DNA of 48,844 bases from CAZZNQ01 sp964655775 (GTDB taxonomy: Bacteria; Planctomycetota; Brocadiia; SM23-32). The stretch covers positions 1 through 48,844 of the forward strand of contig CAZZNQ010000021.1 in assembly GCA_964655775.1 (NCBI GenBank). The letters run 5' to 3'. The first letter of the stretch is position 1. Each line of letters starts with the position of its first letter. This document shows positions 8,901-18,022 of the stretch, in pieces. Both the position numbers and the translations under genes were made by a program. The notes beneath the pieces were generated by a model that was not told where the DNA came from, did not search any database, and saw only the letters and a program-made list of their open reading frames with translations.

Positions 8901-9752
8901 CCAGAGCAGGCGGTTGCGGGCTGGTACAGCCAGGTAACCGGCGAGGCGGATGAGCAGTCCGTGAAGACGGAAGAGGGCCCTGAAATCGTGCCGCTCAGCG
9001 AGGCCGCCGAGCTTCGCGATAGCGTCCTGTCCATCGCTGACGATCCCGAAGCCGACTGGCCCGGGCTGCGCAGCGAGATGCAGAACCTGAAGGCCAAGGT
9101 AGAGCGCATCGGCAGCGTGAACGTGGATGCGATCCGCGAGCAGGACGAACTCGAGATACGCCTTCAGTTCCTCACCGATCAGAAAGAGGATCTGGAGAAG
9201 GCGCGGCGGCACGAGCGGGAGATCATCCGCGAACTGAGCCGCAAGAGCCGCGAGCGTTTCCAGGAAACGTTCGAGAAGATCAGGGAGAGCTTCCAGGCGC
9301 TCTTCCGCAAGCTGTTCGGTGGCGGCAGCGCCGACCTGGTGCTGGACGAGGAGGCCGAGGACCTGCTGGAGGCCGGCATCGAGCTCACGGCCCGGCCGCC
9401 GGGCAAGCAGACCAGCTCTCTCACGCTTCTGAGCGGCGGCGAGAGGGCGCTCACCACGGCCGCGCTGCTCTTTGCCGTGTTCCAGGCCAAGCCCAGCCCG
9501 TTCTGCCTGCTGGACGAAGTGGACGCCCCTCTGGACGACAGCAACGTTGAGCGCTTCCTGAGGATGGTGCTCGAGTTCAGCACGGACACGCAGTTCGTCG
9601 TCGTGACGCACAACAAGCAGACGATGGGCGTCGCGCAGATCCTCTACGGGCTCACGATGACGGACGGCGTCAGCCGGCAGATATCGGTGAAGTTCGAGGA
9701 CGTCGAGCGCACCGTCAAGCTTCGTGGAACCCCGCAGGCCAGGGCCGGATAG
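5976..9752 (+). CDS. smc: Chromosome segregation ATPase SMC
   Basis: Ring-forming ATPase that organises and segregates the chromosome. The 1258 residues comprise an N-terminal head with Walker A GPNGSGKSN (31-39), long coiled coil, a hinge near residues 510-600 (GLVADVLEAPLDIAPAVEAA), return coil, and a C-terminal head with LSGGE (from 1152) and Walker B LLDEVDAPLDD (Asp1180). The GTG at 5976 is chosen for the conserved VKLRKLELYGFKSF start and a GGAGG box 8 bases upstream; the longer open frame has no family support. It exceeds the usual ~1180 residues, partly through an acidic, proline-containing stretch at about 969-1030 in the C-terminal coil. No scpA/scpB is nearby. Confidence 0.96.
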   Translation: MKLRKLELYGFKSFADKTVFEFEDNLSALVGPNGSGKSNVVDAIKWVLGERSAQKLRGTEMTNVIFSGSVNRKPLDYAEVKLSIDNADRWLQIDCDDVVIGRRVDRSGQSDYFLNGNICRLKDIRELLMDTGMGNSSYSFIEQGQIDSILRSSPTERRAIFEEAAGINRFLDQKRDAERKLERVGVNLARVSDILEEVQRQLRSVKYQAGRARTYKQHTERLQRLRLASGLHTHRELCQRAEENAVRVEETRAEEARLGEAHARQESELEAARERLGALQARLGEARQTLTRVEARLEGLSHETELNRKHLSELDQRLGTVQARRQALDDSVDELKREVDEAAEQLKATAEELDSKKKRYEEARREIDAARLAADQAEDALEDRKATVFDLFQRESQLSNQVELLSAQKSSLLARQERTASRTDELAQQIDRVEAEKDEAGKRCDELAGERDQLAARVQDVGTMLAEDRALAEEMAARISATQSELSGMLARREMIEDMEARAEGVRSGAKKLLEVGLPGTVGLVADVLEAPLDIAPAVEAALSESVQAVIFETAEQARRAMALLAEEKAGRADLIVLELLRPVELLPVPAGSDGRLSELVSAAPEAAEVSRRLLGNAFLTSTCDAAAPADVPGRCRLVTRTGEVYHSDGLWSGGVPDTPNLITRHSELAELEQEIEENRALLSDLTAQRDSHLSHAEELEEQREALRARSQSVQQDIADVGGHQQALKSRAEQLRQDEHHARAEQDAIRQDLERTEKEAAALTERVESARRDKALAQEEVQAQQSRLRELQHRRNALNEELSTINGELAASREQHRNAESLLQRLGHEIREKEAERAALDREQEEALHRQAEARQALEAATREKKVLEERRAASQAALAEHTEGVGALREDMDRRTAELHALGERRQGVGEQLQKLRLVEQETSIKIEDLTDRTAEDCGVQIAALELPPEQWLETPLFSNKLIREYTDQPDEPEPEQAVAGWYSQVTGEADEQSVKTEEGPEIVPLSEAAELRDSVLSIADDPEADWPGLRSEMQNLKAKVERIGSVNVDAIREQDELEIRLQFLTDQKEDLEKARRHEREIIRELSRKSRERFQETFEKIRESFQALFRKLFGGGSADLVLDEEAEDLLEAGIELTARPPGKQTSSLTLLSGGERALTTAALLFAVFQAKPSPFCLLDEVDAPLDDSNVERFLRMVLEFSTDTQFVVVTHNKQTMGVAQILYGLTMTDGVSRQISVKFEDVERTVKLRGTPQARAG

Positions 9753-9780
9753 ACGCCGCGCGCGCCGCGACAACGCCGCA

Positions 9781-11355
9781 TCAGACAGACGGACCCGCCC
9801 TGACATTCTCCCGCACGGCGGGCAACGTGAACCCGAACGTGCTCCCCTTCCCTTGCGTGCTGCGGACCCAGATCCTGCCCCCGGAGTTCTCGACCACCTC
9901 GCGGCAGATGGCCAGCCCGATTCCCGTGCCGCTCGGCTTGCCCTTTGCCGCGCTCTCCACCTGCGTGAATCGCTCGAAGACTCTGCTCTGGTCCTTCTGG
10001 GAGATGCCTATGCCGTCATCGGTCACTCGCACCCCAACGAACCGCAACTCCCCCGAACCTGCCCTTTCCTGCCGCACACTCACCGACACGGTGCCACCGT
10101 CCTCGGTGAACTTGAACGCGTTGCCCAGCAGGTTTGTCAGCACGCGAACCACGGCATCGGGGTCGGCAAACACGGTGGGCACATCCTCCGGAACGTTCCA
10201 CGCCAGGCGTATGCCTCGCTCGTCGGCCTCCTGCGAGAACAGCCTGCAACACCTCTCGACCAGCGGCCGAAGGTCGGTTTCCTCCGCATTCAGGCCGATT
10301 GCCCCCTTGGCGATCTTCGCCAGGTCCAGCAGATCGTCTATCAGGTGGGAGAGGCGCTCGCTCTCTTCCCTGATGATCTTGGCGAACTCCTGCCTCTCGC
10401 CGTCTTCCACGTCGTTATAGGTCTCCAGTATCTCGCTGAAGGACCGTATGTTGGTGAGCGGCGTGCGGAGCTCGTGGGAGACGGAGGAGACGAACCAGTC
10501 CTTCATCGCATCAAGCTGCAGAAGCTCCTGGTTGGCGGCCGCCAGCTCATCCGCCCTCTTGCGCATCTCCCTCAGCAGACGGGCCTTCTCCAGAGCGACG
10601 GTAAGCTGATTTGTGGCGAGCTGGAGCTGACTGGCGAACTCGACCGATATCTGGTGGCGGCTGAAGACACCCAGAATGCCCAGCATCCCGAAGCTCATGC
10701 GAAGCGGCACGGCGGCAAAGGATTGCATGCCCGAAGCGGCCAGCCACTTCCAGCCCCAGGCCAAGCCCTTGCCGGTCAGGTTGTGATGGATGGGAACGCT
10801 GCCGTCCTCAAAGCACGCAGCGCACAGCGGATTGCTCGGCCGCATGACCCGCATTGGGGGCGGCAGACCGAAGCTGTGTCCCGCCTGCGTCACCAGCACC
10901 AGGGGACCGCGCGTCTCGTAGCGCGTGGCGGACTTGGAGCCGTCAGAGCGAACGAAAGCCCGGTCCAGCCAAAGCCATGCGCCGTCAACGGGTTCCAGCA
11001 TCTTGTAGAGCTGGCTCGTGAAGGCGCGCGTGGTGTCCTTTATCTCCAGCTTCTGACTGACCTCGTAGCTGATCTGATGGAAGGCGCTGAGTTGATCGAG
11101 AAGCGCACTCAGATTGCGGTTGGTTTCTTCGAGCGCGTTGGTCCGGGAGTGAACGATGCGGTTGAGGCGCTCGGCACGGGTGACGATCTCGTAAGCGAAG
11201 GCCGTCATCACGATCGCCCAACCGAAGCCGAATAGCATGAGCATCGGACTCATCCCCCGCAGTCGCCACATCAGGAGGATCAGGCCGAAGCAGACCACGC
11301 CCACGGTGGCCACGTAGAAGAAACGGGTCTGCAAGATGTTTGACTGCCGGGCCAT
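9781..11355 (-). CDS. Membrane-bound sensor histidine kinase with GAF-like domain
   Basis: 524 residues. Two N-terminal membrane helices (about 12-30 and 37-56) are followed by a short coil, a GAF-like sensor region (about 90-260), a HisKA domain with VSHELRTPL (phospho-acceptor His294), and a HATPase with NLLGNAFKFT, DDGIGI and GTGIGLAI. It should autophosphorylate and pass phosphate to a response regulator, but none is encoded beside it. The start lies 7 bases after the upstream phosphatase gene, so both are probably one transcript and may share a signal. The input and the partner regulator are unknown. Confidence 0.9.
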   Translation of the reverse strand: MARQSNILQTRFFYVATVGVVCFGLILLMWRLRGMSPMLMLFGFGWAIVMTAFAYEIVTRAERLNRIVHSRTNALEETNRNLSALLDQLSAFHQISYEVSQKLEIKDTTRAFTSQLYKMLEPVDGAWLWLDRAFVRSDGSKSATRYETRGPLVLVTQAGHSFGLPPPMRVMRPSNPLCAACFEDGSVPIHHNLTGKGLAWGWKWLAASGMQSFAAVPLRMSFGMLGILGVFSRHQISVEFASQLQLATNQLTVALEKARLLREMRKRADELAAANQELLQLDAMKDWFVSSVSHELRTPLTNIRSFSEILETYNDVEDGERQEFAKIIREESERLSHLIDDLLDLAKIAKGAIGLNAEETDLRPLVERCCRLFSQEADERGIRLAWNVPEDVPTVFADPDAVVRVLTNLLGNAFKFTEDGGTVSVSVRQERAGSGELRFVGVRVTDDGIGISQKDQSRVFERFTQVESAAKGKPSGTGIGLAICREVVENSGGRIWVRSTQGKGSTFGFTLPAVRENVRAGPSV

Positions 11356-11362
11356 CCGTCAG

Positions 11363-12952
11363 CTACCTCGCTGCGGAATCTGCACCCACCCGGGCCGCCA
11401 GCACCGTCATGTCGTCCATGAGCGGCGCGCTGCCGGTGTGGCGACAGGCGGCGTTCACAACGGCCTCCGCGAGCTTCTGCGGAGAGGTCGTCAGGTTGTC
11501 CATAACTGCATCGCAGACTCCCTGCGTGCCGAAGCTCCTGCCGTCGGAGTCCATTGCCTCGATAAGGCCGTCGGTGTAGAGACAGAGCGAGTCCCCCGGA
11601 TCCAGGCTCATTCGTCCTTCCTCGAACTCGGAGTCCTCCGTAATGCCCAGGAGCATGCCTTCCGTGTCCAGCCAGATGTGTCCGCCGTCCCTCACCAGCA
11701 ACGGCTTGGGGTGGCCGGCCCGGCAGTAAGACATTTCGCCCTCGCCGAAATCGACCACGGCGAAGAAAGCGCTGATGAACAGTTCGGACCTGACCAGATC
11801 CGTGAACAGCGTTGTGTTCGCCATGGCCAGAAGCTCGTCGGCACGGCGCAGGCTCATCGTCTCACTGCGAATCACGCTGCGGAAAGCCGTCGCCATAAGC
11901 GCGGCGCCCAGGTCGTGTCCCGACACGTCCGCCACCACCAGGTTCAGCCGGTCGCCCTTCGTCCAATAGTCGAACAGGTCACCGCCGACGTGCCTCGCAG
12001 GTCGGCACAGCCCGCCGGCCTCGACCGAGCCCGCGCTGACCGGGGCGTCGGGCAGAAGACGCAGTTGTATGCGTGCGGCAAGCTCAAGCTCATGCTCAAG
12101 TCTCTGCCGTTGCCGCTCGGCGTTGATCAGCCGGCAGTTATGGATCTGCGTGGCCGTGGTCGCGGCGACGGCGCTGACCAGCTTCTGGTCGCTCGCGGTG
12201 AACATGCTTCCTCCCCGCTTCCGGGTAAGGTTGAAAACCCCGACAACCTTGCCCTCCTCGCCCGATCCAGACGTGATCTTAAGCGGCACGCTCAGGAAGC
12301 AGTTCGACTCGCGCAGTTCTCGAACGTTCAGGGATTCGGCCGGCATCGGGTCGCCCGCGTTGACGATGATGCCGTGGCCGCTCTCGAAAACCTTGCCGCT
12401 GATACGCTCGCCGGGCCGCACGCTGATATCGTCGGCAATCTCCTCCGGCAGCCCCACCGCCGCCCGTATGCGCAGTTCGCCGCTGTCCGGATCGCTGACC
12501 ATTATGGACGCCCGCTCGCAGTCCATCAGCCAGGCGGCCTCCTCCACGACGAAGGCGCATATCTGGTCTTCGTCCAGCAGCGCACCCACGCGGCTGCTCA
12601 TCTCGTAAAGGAAATTCAGCTCTTCGTAGCGGTCGGCAAGCTCGGCAGATAGGCTGGCCAGGTCCTGCTCCGCCGTCAGAATCCTGCTCACCATTTCAGC
12701 CGCCGCCTCCGTTGCGCGCCGCGAGCCTGGTGAGTCCTCCGGCGATGAAACTACCCAACCGGTGCGGCGACCGGCCAGGCGCAACGGGCACCGGGCATAT
12801 GCAGAAGGCGGAGCATCGGATTCACGGGCAAAATCCAGTTTCGCGCCCGTCAGATCGCAGAACCTGTCCAGATGATGGCGATATTCCTCCGGGTCGAGTT
12901 CGGCCGGAGCCACACCTCGCATCTGCCTGCTGTCCCAGAAAACCCGAGCCAT
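11363..12952 (-). CDS. GAF-domain SpoIIE-type (PP2C) serine phosphatase
   Basis: 529 residues. A ~100-residue N-terminal region of unknown function with CPLRLAGRRTGWVV is followed by a GAF domain (about 110-275, FVVEEAAWLMDCERASIMV) and a linker. The C-terminal PP2C/SpoIIE domain (about 300-525) has GGDLFDYW, VVADVSGHD, YTDGLIEAMD and DDMTVLAA, and keeps the metal-binding aspartates. Such RsbU-like proteins usually dephosphorylate anti-sigma antagonists. No anti-sigma or STAS gene lies nearby, so the target is unknown. It is the first gene of a two-gene operon with the histidine kinase and is divergent from the UroD-like gene. A TATAAT at 13026-13021 on this strand could be its -10, but no good -35 is seen. 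Confidence 0.9.
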   Translation of the reverse strand: MARVFWDSRQMRGVAPAELDPEEYRHHLDRFCDLTGAKLDFARESDAPPSAYARCPLRLAGRRTGWVVSSPEDSPGSRRATEAAAEMVSRILTAEQDLASLSAELADRYEELNFLYEMSSRVGALLDEDQICAFVVEEAAWLMDCERASIMVSDPDSGELRIRAAVGLPEEIADDISVRPGERISGKVFESGHGIIVNAGDPMPAESLNVRELRESNCFLSVPLKITSGSGEEGKVVGVFNLTRKRGGSMFTASDQKLVSAVAATTATQIHNCRLINAERQRQRLEHELELAARIQLRLLPDAPVSAGSVEAGGLCRPARHVGGDLFDYWTKGDRLNLVVADVSGHDLGAALMATAFRSVIRSETMSLRRADELLAMANTTLFTDLVRSELFISAFFAVVDFGEGEMSYCRAGHPKPLLVRDGGHIWLDTEGMLLGITEDSEFEEGRMSLDPGDSLCLYTDGLIEAMDSDGRSFGTQGVCDAVMDNLTTSPQKLAEAVVNAACRHTGSAPLMDDMTVLAARVGADSAAR

Positions 12953-13128
12953 CGACCTCCACCCTCGTCCTTTGCATTAGAGCGCACCGCAACCAGGTGC
13001 GGCCGCGTTGATCCGTCAGGATTATATGATAGGTCCGAAGGCCAAGGCCAGTTTCCTTTGCGACTTTCCACGGGTTGGAATAGGCTTTGTCCGCTGGATA
13101 CGCCCGTGCCAGAGAGGAACTAAAGACA

Positions 13129-14205
13129 ATGGCTCCGAAGAACCGTTCGGAGGATGGCATCGCTGGAATGACGTCTCGCGAGCGGCTCCTGGCGGCCGCT
13201 GCCGGCAGGCGATGCGACCGCGTGCCGGTTTCCCCGTTCGGATTCGGGCGACTGGATCCTTCCGGCCAATGGGCCCAAAGGCTGGTCGGCGAGTGCGATT
13301 GCTTCCTCACCGTATCGGTCTGCAGAGGAATCTTTCAGGGCCAAAACGCCGTCCAGGAGACGCGCACGGAAGGCGACTACACCCACGTCACAACGCACAC
13401 GCCGCAAGGCGACCTCACGCGTGTGATCAAACGAACCGAACAGGCCCGACACACGGTCACGTTCCCCTGCCGGAGACCGCGGGACCTGGAGAAGCTGCTA
13501 TCGATCGAGTGGGCCCTGCCGCCCATGGACGGCGATGCCTTTCTGAATGCGTGCGCTACATACGGGGAAGAGGCCCTTGTCCTGGCCGAGTGGCCGGATG
13601 CTGTCTGCATGCCTGCGGAATGGTTGAGCCCCGTCGATTTCTGCCTGCTCTGGGCCGACGAGCCGGATCTGATGCGCGCTGCGGTGGCGGAGGCGGCCCG
13701 CCGTCTGCAAGTCGCCGCTTCAGCGGCCGCAGCGAACGGAGTCGACGGCTTCCGCATTATCGGCGCAGAGTACGCCACCACCCAGCTCGGACCGGCCGCG
13801 TTCCGCGAACTCGTCGTGGAACACGACCGGGAACTCGTGGCGCAGATGCACGCAGACGGCGCAGTCGTCTATTACCACATGCACGGGCCTGTGATGGCTT
13901 ACCTTGATGACGTGGCCCGAATCGACGTTGACTTCCTGGACCCGATAGAGATGCCGCCGTACGGCGATGCGGATCTGTCCCGCGCCGCCGAGGTCATCGA
14001 CGGGCGGTTCTGCGTCGTGGGGACGTTCGACGACATGGAAATGCTGGAGAAATGGCCGCTGGACCGAGTGGTGGGCGAAGCGGCGAAACGGCTTGCCGAG
14101 TTCGGCACGCGGAGCATCTGCCTGGGCGGATCGGCCAGCGGCACGTACACGGAACGAGCGGCCGCCGCGTTCTGTGCAATGGCGAAGATGGCGCGGGACG
14201 GTTAG
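13129..14205 (+). CDS. UroD/MtaA-superfamily protein (uroporphyrinogen decarboxylase-like)
   Basis: 358 residues with the UroD barrel pattern: an opening MTSRERLLAAAAGRRCDRVPV, then YHMHGPVMAYLDDVARIDVDFLDPIE, GTFDDMEMLEKWP and a glycine-rich end (CLGGSASGTYTERA). True HemE enzymes carry an arginine-rich RQAGR motif near the N-terminus, which is absent, so this is probably not a haem enzyme. Related proteins include corrinoid methyltransferases (MtaA/MtbA) and many uncharacterised paralogues. The HMHG segment replaces the H-x-C metal motif common in those. The ATG at 13129 has AGAGAGGA about 10 bases upstream. The next gene encodes an unrelated exported protein, which gives no functional clue. 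Confidence 0.8.
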   Translation: MAPKNRSEDGIAGMTSRERLLAAAAGRRCDRVPVSPFGFGRLDPSGQWAQRLVGECDCFLTVSVCRGIFQGQNAVQETRTEGDYTHVTTHTPQGDLTRVIKRTEQARHTVTFPCRRPRDLEKLLSIEWALPPMDGDAFLNACATYGEEALVLAEWPDAVCMPAEWLSPVDFCLLWADEPDLMRAAVAEAARRLQVAASAAAANGVDGFRIIGAEYATTQLGPAAFRELVVEHDRELVAQMHADGAVVYYHMHGPVMAYLDDVARIDVDFLDPIEMPPYGDADLSRAAEVIDGRFCVVGTFDDMEMLEKWPLDRVVGEAAKRLAEFGTRSICLGGSASGTYTERAAAAFCAMAKMARDG

Positions 14206-14253
14206 AATCGTGGGCGGCGCACGGCAGATGACACTGAGCGGGAGGATGGGGCC

Positions 14254-16614
14254 TTGGCACGCATTCATCACGGCAAGCGAAGCACGCTCCTGATAGTTCT
14301 GCTGACAGCCGCATTGGGGCTTCTGGCACCGACAGTCATTGGCACCTCGGCCGGCGACCAGGCCAGGGAGAAGTTCTACTTCCTCGGACCGAACCTCTTC
14401 CCTTTCGAGCAGGGCATCGTGGGGCTGATCCCCTACGACCTGAACGGCGACGAGCGAACTGATCTGGTGCTGCTGGACAACAGGGCGAGCAAGTTCCGCT
14501 TGCTGCTTCAGCCCGATCCGGACGATCAGGATGAGGAACCCGAGGAAGAGCTCGATGTGAACGAGCTGCCCGAAGATCGGTTGCTGAACAAGGAAGAGGT
14601 GCGCATCGACAGCCAGGTTCTCGCCTACACCGTCGCGCCGATTGGTGGCGCGCAGGCGGCTCTGGTCTCCTTCACGGAGAACAAAGAGCTCACCGTGCAT
14701 CGACGAACCGATTCCGGTCAATGGGAGACCGGGCAGCGGTTCCTGCTGGATCTGGAATCGGCGTTCTGCGGCGGGCTGGAGAGCGCTGACCTGGACGGCA
14801 ACGGGCTCGAAGACATCCTGGTGCTGACGCAGAACAGCCTCCTTGTCTTCTTCCAGGACAATGACGGCAAACTGGCCGAGCCGCGTGAGTTCCCCGTCGC
14901 GATCGAGAACTCGCGCGACCTGGTGCTCGGCGACGTGGACGGCGACGGTCGGCAGGATATAACCTACCGCGCCCCGACCACGCGATACCCGCTGCGCATA
15001 CGGCTCGCCGGACCCGACGGCACGCCGGGGCCGGAACGCCGGTTCCGCATGCCGCCACTGCGGGAACTGACGATGGGCGACTGCACCGGCGCTGGAAGGA
15101 TGGAGATGGCCGTGATTGAGGCCACCACCAACCGCATCAAGATCCTCCGGTGGGAGAGCCTGCATGAATCGGAGCAGGCCGAGCCCGACGAAGGCTCGCT
15201 GATGCTCATTCCCTACCCGCAGGGCAAGAAGACCCGGCGCCGCGATCACGCCGTTGCCGACATCAACGGCGACGGTCTCCCGGACGTCGTCGTCACCCAG
15301 CCCGGCTCCGCCCGCATCGGCCTGATGCTGGCCCGCCGCGACAGCGGCCTGCAGCCGGTCGAGAGCTTCCCCGCCCTGCAGGGCGAGTTCGCCATTGCCG
15401 CCGTGCCGCTGGAGGACCGGCCCGCCGAGATCCTTATGTGCAGCCAGGAAGAGGACTTCCTCGGCGTCAGCGTCTACGATTCCACTGCCGGTCGGCTCGA
15501 CTACCCGCACCCGATCGACGTCGCGGGCACTCCGTGCGCCGTGGCCGCCGTCGGTAGTCGGGGCTCTGCCCCCGCGCTCGCGTACTGCGTCGTGCTGCGC
15601 GAGGAGGACGAGGCCAGCTCAAAGGACGCCTACGCCATCGTCACCCTCCACCGCCTTGAAGACGGCTACCACGAGATCCGGCGCCAGAACCTGCCCGACC
15701 TCAAGAAGACCCAGCAGCTCGTGGCCCTCGACGCGAACGGCAACGGCCTGTGCGACCTTCTCGCCTTCCCGGATTACGGCTCGCCCGAGCTGCTCGTGCA
15801 GTCATCCGACGGCACGTTCCGCTCCGCCGGCTCGATGCCCGACTTCCAGCAGCAGATGCTTCGCGACCTGAAACCCGCCGCTGTCGCTTCAGCGCCGTCG
15901 AGCGAGGGTGAATCGCCGGCGCTGTTCCTGGCGCTTGGCAACCTGATCCGCGTCGCGCGCTTCGAGGAAGACCAGCTTGTCGTGCTCGACCAGTTCAGCA
16001 ACGCCAGCGGCCGCGCATCCTACGCCGCCATCTGCCCCGCCGACCTGGACGGCGACGGCGCCGCCGAGATACTCGCCATCGACGATACCGCCAAGTGGCT
16101 CTCGGTGCTGGCCCGCGATGAGAAGGGCGTTTACGCCGCCACCGACAACATCGAGGTCGGCCAGTTCGAGTTCATCGGCCTGCACGTCGCCGACGTCGAC
16201 GGATCCGGTTCGCGCGAAGTGCTGCTGGTCGGGCGCGACAAGCTCGGTGTCCTCTCGCTGGACAAAGCGACCTTCAAACTCGAGGAAGTCGCCGTCATCG
16301 AGACCGAGCAGGACGACGCCGCGTACGGGCAGGTCGTCGTCTGCGACCTGAACGGCGACGGCAAGAACGAGCTCCTTCTCAACGATGTCAAAGAGCACCA
16401 CTTGGAGGTCCTCTACCGCGTGCCCGGACCGCAATGGAAGCCCGGCATGCGCTTCAAGGTCTTCGAGGAGCGCCGCTTCGAGGGGCGTGGCGCGCCGACG
16501 CCCGAGCCGCGCCAGGTTGTCGCCGCCGAGCTCACCGGCGACGGCCTTACCGACATCGCCATCATCTGCCACGATCGCTGCATCGTCTACCCCCAGCAGG
16601 GCCCCGACGACTGA
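14254..16614 (+). CDS. Exported FG-GAP/VCBS repeat protein
   Basis: 786 residues with an N-terminal signal sequence (basic start, hydrophobic stretch about 11-30). At least nine calcium-loop motifs of the D-x-(D/N)-G-(D/N)-G type are spread along the chain. They include DLNGDERTD (from residue 62), DLDGNGLED (from 179), DVDGDGRQD (from 227), DINGDGLPD, DLDGDGAAE, DVDGSGSRE and DLNGDGKNE. This predicts one or two beta-propellers binding calcium at the cell surface or in the periplasm. The ligand is unknown. The TTG start at 14254 is supported by GGAGG 8 bases upstream. The gene is convergent with the recombinase gene, with only 10 bases between stop codons. Confidence 0.9.
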   Translation: MARIHHGKRSTLLIVLLTAALGLLAPTVIGTSAGDQAREKFYFLGPNLFPFEQGIVGLIPYDLNGDERTDLVLLDNRASKFRLLLQPDPDDQDEEPEEELDVNELPEDRLLNKEEVRIDSQVLAYTVAPIGGAQAALVSFTENKELTVHRRTDSGQWETGQRFLLDLESAFCGGLESADLDGNGLEDILVLTQNSLLVFFQDNDGKLAEPREFPVAIENSRDLVLGDVDGDGRQDITYRAPTTRYPLRIRLAGPDGTPGPERRFRMPPLRELTMGDCTGAGRMEMAVIEATTNRIKILRWESLHESEQAEPDEGSLMLIPYPQGKKTRRRDHAVADINGDGLPDVVVTQPGSARIGLMLARRDSGLQPVESFPALQGEFAIAAVPLEDRPAEILMCSQEEDFLGVSVYDSTAGRLDYPHPIDVAGTPCAVAAVGSRGSAPALAYCVVLREEDEASSKDAYAIVTLHRLEDGYHEIRRQNLPDLKKTQQLVALDANGNGLCDLLAFPDYGSPELLVQSSDGTFRSAGSMPDFQQQMLRDLKPAAVASAPSSEGESPALFLALGNLIRVARFEEDQLVVLDQFSNASGRASYAAICPADLDGDGAAEILAIDDTAKWLSVLARDEKGVYAATDNIEVGQFEFIGLHVADVDGSGSREVLLVGRDKLGVLSLDKATFKLEEVAVIETEQDDAAYGQVVVCDLNGDGKNELLLNDVKEHHLEVLYRVPGPQWKPGMRFKVFEERRFEGRGAPTPEPRQVVAAELTGDGLTDIAIICHDRCIVYPQQGPDD

Positions 16615-16624
16615 TCCCGTGCCC

Positions 16625-17509
16625 TCACGCCCGCGGGTGCGCCTTGTCGTAGGTCTTCTTCAGGTGCTCGTGCGACAGGTGCGTGTAGATCTGCGTCGTG
16701 CTCAAATTCTCGTGCCCCAGCAGCTCCTGCACGCAACGCAGGTCCGCCCCGTTCGTCAGCATGTGCGTTGCGAAGCTGTGCCGCAGCGAATGCGGCGACG
16801 TCTCCGGGTTCAGCCCCGCCGCCACGGCGTGCTTCTCCACCATCCGCCGCACGCTGCGCGTCGTCAGCCGTCGCCCGAACTGCGCATTGACGAACACCGC
16901 ATTGGCATCGTGCCGCTCGGGGCCGCCCTGCCACCGCTCCAGGTAATCGCGCACGGCGTCCCTCGCGCACCGCCCCATCGGCACAATGCGCTCCTTCTTG
17001 CCCTTGCCCCGCGCCATCACCATCCCCGACGCCAGGTCCACGTCGCCGTGGTTCAGTCCCACCAGCTCCCCCACGCGCAGTCCCGCGCCGTAGAGCGTCT
17101 CCATCATCGCCAGATCCCGCCGGCCCGCCCACGTCGACGCATCCGGCGCCTGCAGCAGCCGCTCCACTTCCGCCACCGTCAGGAAGTTCGGCAGCTTCTG
17201 CTCACGCCGAGGCGAGCGCAGCGCCGACATCGGGTTCGTCTCCTTGACGCCGCGCTGCAGCAGATGCCGGTAAAACGCCCTCACCGACGCGGTCCGTCGC
17301 GCCACCGTCGAACGCGCCAGCCCGTTGAGTTGCAGCTCCGCCAGGAACCCGCGCACGTCGTGCACCGTCGCGTCCTCCATCGCCTTGCCCTCGGCGTCCA
17401 GGAACTCCGCGAACATGCGCAGATCCGTCCCGTAGGCGCGGAGAGTGTTCTCCGAGTAGCCTTTCTGGACGGCCAGCCGGTGCAGGAAATCGTCGATCAG
17501 CGCGCTCAT
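16625..17509 (-). CDS. Tyrosine recombinase XerC/XerD type
   Basis: 294 residues, the usual length for Xer recombinases, which resolve chromosome dimers at dif. An N-terminal SAM-like core-binding domain (about 1-90) precedes the catalytic domain, where all active residues are visible: Arg145 (GLRVGEL), a lysine in GKGKKER (about 169-172), His240 and Arg243 (HSLRHSFATHML), His266 (LLGHENL) and Tyr275 (IYTHL). The ATG at 17509 is preferred over an in-frame ATG at 17524 because GAGGTGAG lies just upstream of it. No dif-like site, integron or mobile-element partner was found. XerC and XerD cannot be separated from sequence alone here. Confidence 0.92.
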   Translation of the reverse strand: MSALIDDFLHRLAVQKGYSENTLRAYGTDLRMFAEFLDAEGKAMEDATVHDVRGFLAELQLNGLARSTVARRTASVRAFYRHLLQRGVKETNPMSALRSPRREQKLPNFLTVAEVERLLQAPDASTWAGRRDLAMMETLYGAGLRVGELVGLNHGDVDLASGMVMARGKGKKERIVPMGRCARDAVRDYLERWQGGPERHDANAVFVNAQFGRRLTTRSVRRMVEKHAVAAGLNPETSPHSLRHSFATHMLTNGADLRCVQELLGHENLSTTQIYTHLSHEHLKKTYDKAHPRA

Positions 17510-18022
17510 GGTCTCACCTCGCATGGTATTGCGGCGGCGAAGCGGAGTTCAAGCCGATATCCGCCCGGGACCGCACCCAAATCGCGACTCCGGCGGACGC
17601 GCTGTACACGGTGCGACGTCGCCCTAACGTCCGAGCACGGTTGCTCCAGGTATCTTCCATAGAAGCTTTTATGACAAAATGGGTTCGTTTCGCAACGGGC
17701 CCTCCTCCGCACCTCTGCCTCGCCCGCAGTCGATCGGACCAGTCCTTGACCCAGGCCCTGGCCGACGCTGTGACCCGGCCAGGGATCGGCCGTCTGCGGG
17801 TCAACGGGCGGCCGGCCGGCGGCCGTCAGGCGGTCGGCAGCGGTCAGGAAGCGGACACATCCGGGCCTTCGACGGCCACGAACGGACACCCGCAGGCTGT
17901 GGCAGCGCAGCCCGCTATCGCCGAGTCCGATCCGACGCCTCGCGATACAGTGGCCCATCGTACCGCCCCTCACGTCTATCGCCTATGGATTCTGGCTGCC
18001 TCACATGGTCCCATTTCGGACT

